A DNA stretch of 64,000 nt. Origin: Plantago ovata. Its lineage: Eukaryota; Streptophyta; Magnoliopsida; Lamiales; Plantaginaceae. The notes below the pieces were generated by a model, which was not told where the DNA came from, ran no database searches, and saw only the letters and a program-made list of their open reading frames with translations. The translations under genes and the position numbers were made by a program. The number at the start of each line of letters is the position of its first letter. Position 1 is the first letter of the stretch. The DNA is taken from NCBI GenBank assembly GCA_028274465.1, contig CM051458.1:27354692-27418691 (forward strand), read 5' to 3'. Below are positions 57,613 through 64,000 of the stretch, piece after piece.

Positions 57613-60600
57613 TGTAACACCCCAACTGATTGAGGTGTTAGACATGCATGTAATACTTAATTAAACATTCATCCCAATGTCATAATTCATTAAGGATTTC
57701 AAACCGGATAAAACATTTTCGTCTATAGTTATTACAGACTCTTAAGTTTTAATATTACACAAAAGTACTAATTTGAACTCACCCAAAAGTTCTAGACTAA
57801 TAGAAATATTTCTTTTTTGACAGAACTTCCTTTCTTCTTTAACGATCTTCTCCTTTTTGGACATCTTCAGTTGAAACATCACTGATCCTTTCGAAAACAT
57901 TTGCATCTGTAATATTTTTAAGAAAAGAGGGATGAGCCAAACGAGCTCAGTGGGTTCAAGGGGTGGGATTTTTCTTTTTAGAAGAAATAATACAAACAAA
58001 AAGATAATACTAAACATTTCTTCCAAGAATGTGACTAAAATAAAACTTAATTTTTCTTATAACAGATTTGCCACTATTTTTGATAAATAAGTTTCCATGC
58101 TTAAATTAAACTCTTTGAAATATTATTATTATAATGTTAGTGGAAGATCTCTTTTGAAACGAGGTTGTTACCCTCGGTCAATGGGGATCTCTTTTTAACG
58201 AGGTTGCAGCCCTCGACAAAGTGGGGATCTCTTTTTAACGAGGTTTCCACCCTCAGTTTGGTCGGGATCTCTTTTTAGCGAGGTTGCCGCCCTCGGGATA
58301 TATAGTGGGGATCTCTTTTTAACGAGGTTGCCGCCCTCGATAAAGTGGGGATCTCTTTTTAACGAGGTTGCCGCCCTCGATTATTGTGGGATCTCTTTTT
58401 ATCGAGGTTGCCACCCCCCTATATGGTTTGGTATGTTCTAAGTTTTCATAAATTAAGCTTCTAATTTCATTTCACTTGTTTCTTTAGGTTTCCGAACAGT
58501 TTGGTTAATAGAATGAACTCATAACACGTTCGTGCTTAGAAGTTCATAAGGGTTATTTTTCACCCTTATGCTATAACTTCTTGCCAATTATAGTATAATA
58601 TTTTTTAATAAGTTCAAACGATGATTTTGAGTCAAGTACGTTGATTTTTAATTATCAAATATGGTGGTAGGTTACAAACTCTTTTGGGACAGCAGTTTAT
58701 TACTTAACAAATAAATCATTTCAGAGTGATTAAAGTATTGTAAACTAAGGTTGTTATTTTATTGATATAGGGTGACATATTGGCTTCCCAATGACTACTT
58801 TTAGGCCTAATAATACCTATTGATCTAAGCATAATCATTTTTACAAACTCAACACTCCAGCAGGCAGCAATGAAATCAAACAATTCATAAAATATTCATG
58901 ACATAATGAAAAATTGTAGTTCCAGTACCAAAAGTTAACTAACACATAGATTTAGTACAAACAAAAATTTAAGTTCGGTTGAAATACATTTACCCCCTGA
59001 AACTGTAGAAATGGTGGAACTCCTCTAATCTAGACCCCTTCCAGAACCTTGAACTTGTACTATTTTTATTTAATTCATTAATAGCTATTTTATAGAAATT
59101 CCAAGTTTCAGGTCTTCCTATACGTGTCTATTTGACATAGAAAAATTGGTGTTAAGAAATACCTAACTAAACTATTTTTGGTAGAACTTTCACTAAACAG
59201 TACCATTTAGCTACGGAAATTATGACACTTCCAATTTTTACCATTTCAACCTCAATTTTACACATGCAATTCAATTCTTGACTACCTTATAACCTCTAGA
59301 CCAGTTTATACACTTCTAAAGAAAACCTTTGAGTCTAATGAGTCAAGAATTTCAAGATCTACACATGCATGAATTCAAACCTATATCTTTGTAGAGTCTT
59401 TAAGTAAAAGTGATTCAAGAGTGACACCAATTTTAAGCATATGAGGTCAAGATTAACAAGATCTTCACATGCATACAAATAAATTTATATTTTAGTATAA
59501 AACTTAGATAAAAGAGGTCAAGAAATCTAAATATATACGTGCATGTAATCAAAATTAACTTTTAGAGTAAATCTTGAGCAAGAATGTTTAAGAGGCCTAG
59601 ATCTACACATGCATGTAATCACAATTAAAATTTGAAAGAAAACATGATCAAGAGTGTTTAAGAGACCTAGGTCTATTCATGCATGTACTCAAAACCAAGT
59701 TTAAGTTTAAGAATTAAGCAAAGAAAGTAGTTAATAGCTTTGATTTTTACATGCATGTTATTAGAATGAAGCTTGTAGAGTTTTAAGAGGTGAATAGAGA
59801 TTTTACCCACCTTGTTTTCTTTCTCTTTTTTTTTTTTTTGATTGATGTTTGTTCTTTTCTTGAGATCCTTCCTCCTAGATAGAAAGTTGATCTTGTGCTC
59901 CTTGATTTGTGAGGCTTTGCTTCTTGTTGGATTTTCCTAACAAGAATAGAGAATTGTTAAATTTTTGATAAATCTTCAATGGATTTTCCTAAATTTATTA
60001 TGAATAAGAAAATCAAGACATGGAGATTGAGATTATTACCTTGACTATAGGTAGGAGATTGGAGTGAAATGGAGAAATCCTATGTGCCGAGAGCTTTGGG
60101 TGAAAGGAGAAGACTTTTTGTCTTCTCTCTTTTCTTTTTTTAGTAAAGTGAGGAGTGTGGAGTGAAGAATGAGAGAAGACCCCTATTTATTTCGGGTGGG
60201 GTGGACTCTAGTCAACCTTTTCATGTGTTAGTGGACTAGTTCATGTTGTTAGTGAGTTTACTTTTGGTTGCTCAATTTCCTTATAAATGTGTACATTTAT
60301 AAGGTGACAATTGATCATAGGATAAATTTTGCATTAACATTGACTTCTTCTCTTCCAACTTTCGTTCCCGAGCATAAAAATTTAAGTTTTCATTAGTTCA
60401 TTGTTCGTATTTATGTTTATTATTTTCGTATATATATTTTATTATTAGTATTTTATTTTATTTTGTTTTTCTTTCAAAACTGATTAAGTGATAACATAAA
60501 CCTACGATTCCGACTACTGTTAGAAGCATAGTTAATAAACGTAATGTTATGAAATCTAGGTCTATGCTGAACCATATGAAATAGTAATACATAACATATC

Positions 60601-60641
60601 CCGTACCATATTATCCTTGAGATTTTTCCGAGGATTTCACA
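57613..60641 (-). repeat. 5' LTR of element G
   Basis: 3029-bp partner of 48513-51540 with about 1.3% difference and the same hairpin tandem repeat at 58141-58418. Confidence 0.95.
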
Positions 60642-60646
60642 CAAGT

Positions 60647-61641
60647 CATGGTTGAGTTCTCTACCAGCAGGCTCGCTGGACACTTGGGAGAAGGTTTTTT
60701 CAGCTTTCATGGAAAAATACGTCCCTCACACCTTGACTACCGCGCTTAAGGCGCAAATCACTGGATTCAAACAGGACTATGATGAGACTATCTACACCGC
60801 GTTTGAGAGGTTCCAAGACCTCATGAACAAGTTCCCTCACCATGGTTTTGAACTTTCTGATCTAGTCCAACACTTCTACAATGGACTAACCTTCGAGAAC
60901 CAACAAGTGGTGGACTTCCAATGCCGTGGCAATATCTGGGAGGAAACCGCGGAAGCCGTCTGGGCAGTTTTCGAAAGGCTTGCTAAGGGTTCGCAGTTCT
61001 AGGACCCAAGGGCGATGGTTAGGAGACGTGGACCTGAAGCTCCACCTACTCAAGAAGCCCCGATGTATAGGGGGAATGGGGATCAATTCGAGTGCTTTAC
61101 CAACGAATTGAAACAAGTCCTCAAGAGCGCCACTGGAACAGCTGTGTTGAACGAAGTTTGCCGAATATGCAAGAACTATGGGCATGGACCTCATATGTGT
61201 AGATCGGAACTCCCATATGATGATGGCAACTGGGTTCAAGGAGGCGAAGAGGAAGCCTTTGCTACGAAATTTGGTACTCAAGAAGCTAGCTACGGACAAG
61301 ACGGTAGGAATCCTCGAGGTGGATTTTGGAGAAGAGGGTTCCGAAACAATCAAGGATACGCACCGGCTAGCCAAACTTATTGCCCTAACCAAGACCGTAG
61401 TAGGCTTAACTATGGTAATGATCACTGCGAAAATCCCGCTCCGAAAGAGCAACCGAAGTCGAAGTCAGCTCAACTGATGGAGAACTTACAAAAGATGGTT
61501 GATCACACCCAAAGTTTTCTCAAACGTTATGAAGAAGATTCTCAGAAGACTAGGGCAAGGCTTGATCGATTGGAAGAAAGCACTAGGCGCGCCCATCAAA
61601 AGATGCAAGAGTTGATCGACCGAGGAGCAAGTAGGGAGTAA
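60647..61641 (+). pseudogene. Gag of element F, second part
   Basis: Beyond the G insertion the F gag resumes with the core (GSLDTWEKVFSAFMEKYVP, FERFQDLMNKFPHHGF), a zinc knuckle (CRICKNYGHGPHMC) and a charged helical tail (FLKRYEEDSQKTRARLDRLE). About 75-80% identical to B gag by eye. It is broken about once. A protease frame follows from 61672. Confidence 0.82.
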
Positions 61642-61671
61642 GGCAAGCTGCCTAGCAACTCTGAGAAGTCG

Positions 61672-62352
61672 ATGTGCATTACCTTGGTGGGTGATCTACC
61701 TGTCGAAATCACCATCAAGAAGGTTGCTAAGTGCGAGTGTTGCAAGAATGAAGAACCTCCACTAGCCAAGGAAGAAGAGAAGGACCTTGGCACTGATGAG
61801 AGTGAAGAGGAGCAAGAGGATCCCGAGCCACTCCCTCAAAGTTTCGATGTTAAGGTCGGGATTGGTGAACTTGAAGATGTTCGTGCCACACTAGACACGG
61901 GATCTTACTCTAATGTGCTCCCAATGAATGTGTTAGAGAAGAGTAGCCTTGGTAAACTATCTGAGCATAAGGCTATTGTGCAACTGGCGGATGGATCCTT
62001 TGTGAGACCCGAAGGCGTTGTGAAGAATGTATTGGTCAAGATTGGTGAAGCTTCTGTATACACCAATTTTGTAGTTATGCCGGCGTCTACACCTGGGATG
62101 GGGGATGTCGTTCTCTTGGGGCGAACGTTCTTGACTAAGCTACGCTCCGTGATAGACATCTACCGAAGGACTTGCACCATTGAGGTGGATGGCAAGCGAC
62201 ATGTGTTGCGAGCCATGTCTGATCCACCTGATACTTCTCACACTATTTACTACTGTGTTCTTGCTGTCTATGTTCATTCTTATTCACAGGTTCGTGGCAT
62301 GAGGAGAAGATCCATGAAGGGGAAGTCTAGTACCCTCAAGAAGAAGAGCTAG
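61672..62352 (+). CDS. Protease frame of element F
   Basis: 226 codons. After an acidic stretch, residues about 65-165 form a retropepsin domain (VRATLDTGSYSNVLPMNV, VVLLGRTFLTKLRSVID). Catalytic DTG is at about residue 78. Homologous to B 6967-7863. It ends with a basic Ser/Lys-rich tail. No reverse transcriptase follows. A CCGGGAGGCAACCCGG hairpin follows at 62397-62413, as in B. Confidence 0.85.
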   Translation: MCITLVGDLPVEITIKKVAKCECCKNEEPPLAKEEEKDLGTDESEEEQEDPEPLPQSFDVKVGIGELEDVRATLDTGSYSNVLPMNVLEKSSLGKLSEHKAIVQLADGSFVRPEGVVKNVLVKIGEASVYTNFVVMPASTPGMGDVVLLGRTFLTKLRSVIDIYRRTCTIEVDGKRHVLRAMSDPPDTSHTIYYCVLAVYVHSYSQVRGMRRRSMKGKSSTLKKKS

Positions 62353-62607
62353 GCGCAAACAGGAGTCGAGTCAAAGACATTAAACAATGGCGCTATCCGG
62401 GAGGCAACCCGGAGTTTTTATCGTTTTTTTACCGCTTTATTGCATGCATTCATACTCGAACAATTTGCTTTTCATATGTGAATTTGTTCGTCTCTGTGTC
62501 GTATGTGCTTATGTTTGTGTTTGAGTGAGCTTTTTCGAGTGGTTTTATGAGAAAAATGGTTTTCGGGGACTTAAAAACCGCATTTTTTGTCGAAAGTTTC
62601 GTCTCCC

Positions 62608-62753
62608 CACCTCAGGAGGTGGGGGCGAATCGCCCCACAAGTCCAGAGAGCTCCACGCTCTCTGGACGCACGGGGCGATTCGCCCCACATACGGAGCGAT
62701 TCGCCCCGCACGTGGCGACTCGCCCTGCACCAGGGGCGACTCGCCCCGCGAGT
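62608..62753 (+). promoter_or_regulatory. Internal palindrome cluster of element F
   Basis: Repeated GGGGCGAATCGCCCC, GGGGCGATTCGCCCC and GGGGCGACTCGCCCC dyads plus an inverted CCAGAGAG pair, the same motif type as the LTR clusters of A, D and F. Downstream comes a C-rich leader-like sequence and an intron-like segment (62982-63520), suggesting a second promoter for the 3' unit. The sequence 62414-62607 shows nothing recognisable. Confidence 0.5.
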
Positions 62754-62981
62754 TCTGCAGACTTTAAATCGCGAGAAACCCCCATTCACCTCATTTCTCC
62801 ATCTCTTCACCCTTCTTACTCCCAAAAAATCCGGAAAACGCGAAAATATCTTCAAACCTTCATAAAACCTTCATTACTCTACCAAATTTAGTGTTCTATA
62901 GCTTCAATCGAAGCCCATTACGTGCTCTTTCTTTTCATCCGAACAACTTTCACTCCAGTGCATTCGTTTTCCAGATCTGAG

Positions 62982-63520
62982 GTATCTTCTTATGAACCGT
63001 AATTTTTCAAATTTGGGGGTTTTCTGATTTGAGCTTCAATTAGGCTTATATGATGCATGGGTAGGTTGTTTGTGTGATTAGAAGCGTTATTTGCTATCAA
63101 TTGCATCCTCAATTATGCTTGGAATGTTGATTTGGGAATTTCGCTACTAGATGTTTTTATCTTGTTATGCAATGTATCTTTTTCTTCGATTCCTTACATA
63201 TGATTGTGTTTACTGATGTGATAACGATGGATATGATGGTAGAATGCATAATTGTTGGGTATGAGGATTTATGATGCTAGAATTTTTCGCTACTATGGTA
63301 TGAATTGAGCCTTATTATTTAAGTTATTTGTTGTCTAGCGAGCGTAATGCGATATGTACATGTCGAATTAATTTTGGTATGTTGCATATTAGTAGCTAGA
63401 ATAGACATGAAGGATTTGCGGAGTTCGGTTGTTGATTTTATCACTCGTGTGTTTCGTTCTTACATTAGCATATGCATGAGTCAGTTTTGTGTCATACGAG
63501 GTACTAACTGTTGTTTGTAG
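62982..63520 (+). other. Predicted intron in element F 3' unit
   Basis: Donor CTGAG/GTATCT, a T-rich body, a consensus branch site TACTAAC at 63502-63508 and acceptor TTGTTTGTAG/G at 63520. About 539 bp without coding signal. Athila-type elements are thought to express their 3' gene from spliced RNA, so a spliced leader is plausible. Not proven. Confidence 0.5.
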
Positions 63521-63932
63521 GAACCATGCCACAAAGGGAGAGGAGCACTCCCGTTTGGCTACTATGAAGTATTGGAGGGGGATCGATTACAACCATGTCA
63601 AGGAGAGTGATCTCGTAAGAGGTGCGTTCGAGCCACGGGCTCTTGCAACAACGTCGCGGATTATCCAAGAGGAGGAGCGAGAATCTACATGGAGTAAGGA
63701 CTCCTATGCCTATTCATGCACCACCGAAGGGATAGAAACAATTATTACGTCAGCAACCTATCACAAGGACTGCAGAGTTCGAGTGAATAGGAAGGCACTG
63801 GGACGATCTCATCACAACGGATTCAGTCTTGAGTCGACAGTGGCGAGAAAGTTCCGAATCGCTAGCTTGGTTCCAAAACATAATGACATGGGTACCCAGC
63901 CCCTCTTTGGGGTGCCCCTTGACTGCCTCTAA
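63521..63932 (+). CDS. Unidentified open frame in 3' unit of element F
   Basis: After the predicted acceptor the frame reads about 136 codons (HATKGEEHSRLATMKYWRGI, GAFEPRALATTSRIIQEEER) and stops near 63932. An ATG at 63526 opens a different, short frame. It is charged and soluble-looking, with no membrane helix and no motif I recognise. By position it is where Athila-type elements carry an extra 3' gene. The rest of the window (63933-64000) shows nothing further. Confidence 0.4.
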
Positions 63933-64000
63933 AGGGAGCATCATATAGACATCGGGAGCATCAACCGTAGAGAATGTGGTCGACATTGGAAAAAATGGAA

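Larger units (their letters stand above)
48513..60641 (-). mobile_element. Element G: Tekay/Del-type chromovirus with 3-kb LTRs
   Basis: 12,129-bp minus-strand Ty3/gypsy element with 3028- and 3029-bp LTRs and a CAAGT duplication at 48508-48512 and 60642-60646. In element sense it has a 5' LTR, an initiator-Met primer site, an extra small frame, a gag-protease-reverse transcriptase-RNase H-integrase frame, a chromodomain-like tail, a polypurine tract and a 3' LTR. Gypsy domain order, very long LTRs, Met primer and chromodomain point to the Tekay/Del lineage. Roughly 38 LTR differences (1.3%) suggest an age near 0.5 My. It is nearly whole, with one or two coding breaks and a MITE in its 5' internal region. 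Confidence 0.94.
46732..64000 (+). mobile_element. Element F: Athila-like LTR element, runs off right edge
   Basis: Plus-strand element with 5' LTR (46732-47921), tRNA-Asp primer site, gag split by the nested element G, protease, and then a 3' unit with an internal palindrome cluster, an intron-like segment and a further open frame. No reverse transcriptase or integrase lies between protease and the 3' unit, so it looks non-autonomous. The left flank is E. The right end and any target duplication are outside. Apart from the G insertion, the coding parts show about two breaks. Confidence 0.85.

Noticed and set aside
63750-63986. Minus-strand open frame at the right edge
   Set aside because: Antisense to the open frame of the F 3' unit, with no recognisable domain. 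It may be a shadow, so it was not listed.

Overview
The window is plant nuclear DNA, almost certainly from a eudicot and from repeat-rich heterochromatin. It is AT-rich and has no intact host gene. Nearly every base belongs to nested transposable elements: Athila-like Ty3/gypsy relatives with Asp-tRNA primer sites, env-bearing Sirevirus Ty1/copia elements with initiator-Met-tRNA primer sites, a Tekay/Del-type chromovirus with 3-kb LTRs, a Cassandra TRIM, and hAT, Mutator and CACTA DNA elements. The species cannot be named from this.

Layout. (1) 1-2264: left-truncated Athila-like element A (minus), inserted into the 3' LTR of an old Sirevirus, S2. (2) 2265-21228: the 3' part of S2 (minus), made of an LTR split by a Cassandra TRIM (2382-3072) and a long env-like region. 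The env-like region is interrupted by gag-protease element B (4133-10332), by a hAT element (10801-13654) that holds a Mutator-like element that holds a LINE-like retroposon, and by a CACTA element (15009-17315) that carries a host gene fragment, probably NAF1, and a tRNA-Pro-like sequence. (3) 21229-21749: an orphan LTR fragment. (4) 21750-34912: Sirevirus S1 (minus) with 5' LTR, gag, pol and a second env-like region. (5) 34913-37161: a pol fragment of a third Sirevirus, S3. (6) 37162-45171: element D (minus), whose gag is split by element C (37340-43275, plus). (7) 45172-46731: 3' noncoding region of an element E that shares one LTR with D. (8) 46732-64000: element F (plus, runs off the right edge), split inside gag by the Tekay-type element G (48513-60641, minus), which itself holds a Mutator-type MITE (55721-56368).

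Target-site duplications could be read directly for Cassandra (TATAG), B (ATTAC), C (ACGTC), G (CAAGT), CACTA (TAA), hAT (8 bp, imperfect), the two Mutator-like elements (9 bp each) and the LINE-like insert (15 bp, imperfect). LTR-LTR differences counted by eye are about 1.3% (G), 1.6% (B), 2.1% (C) and 2.5% (Cassandra). At commonly used plant rates this suggests insertions within roughly the last million years. The Sireviruses are much more decayed.

The most unusual signal is modular. Elements A, B, D, E and F share one LTR/leader/polypurine-tract architecture but carry at least three different gag modules, and none shows reverse transcriptase or integrase within the window. Their LTRs, and those of the unrelated C and G, carry clusters of short dyad-symmetric motifs. 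F and C carry a second internal copy of their cluster, in F followed by a spliced-leader-like intron and an open frame. B, C and E carry a hairpin joined to a polypurine-tract-like box, repeated two or three times upstream of the true polypurine tract.
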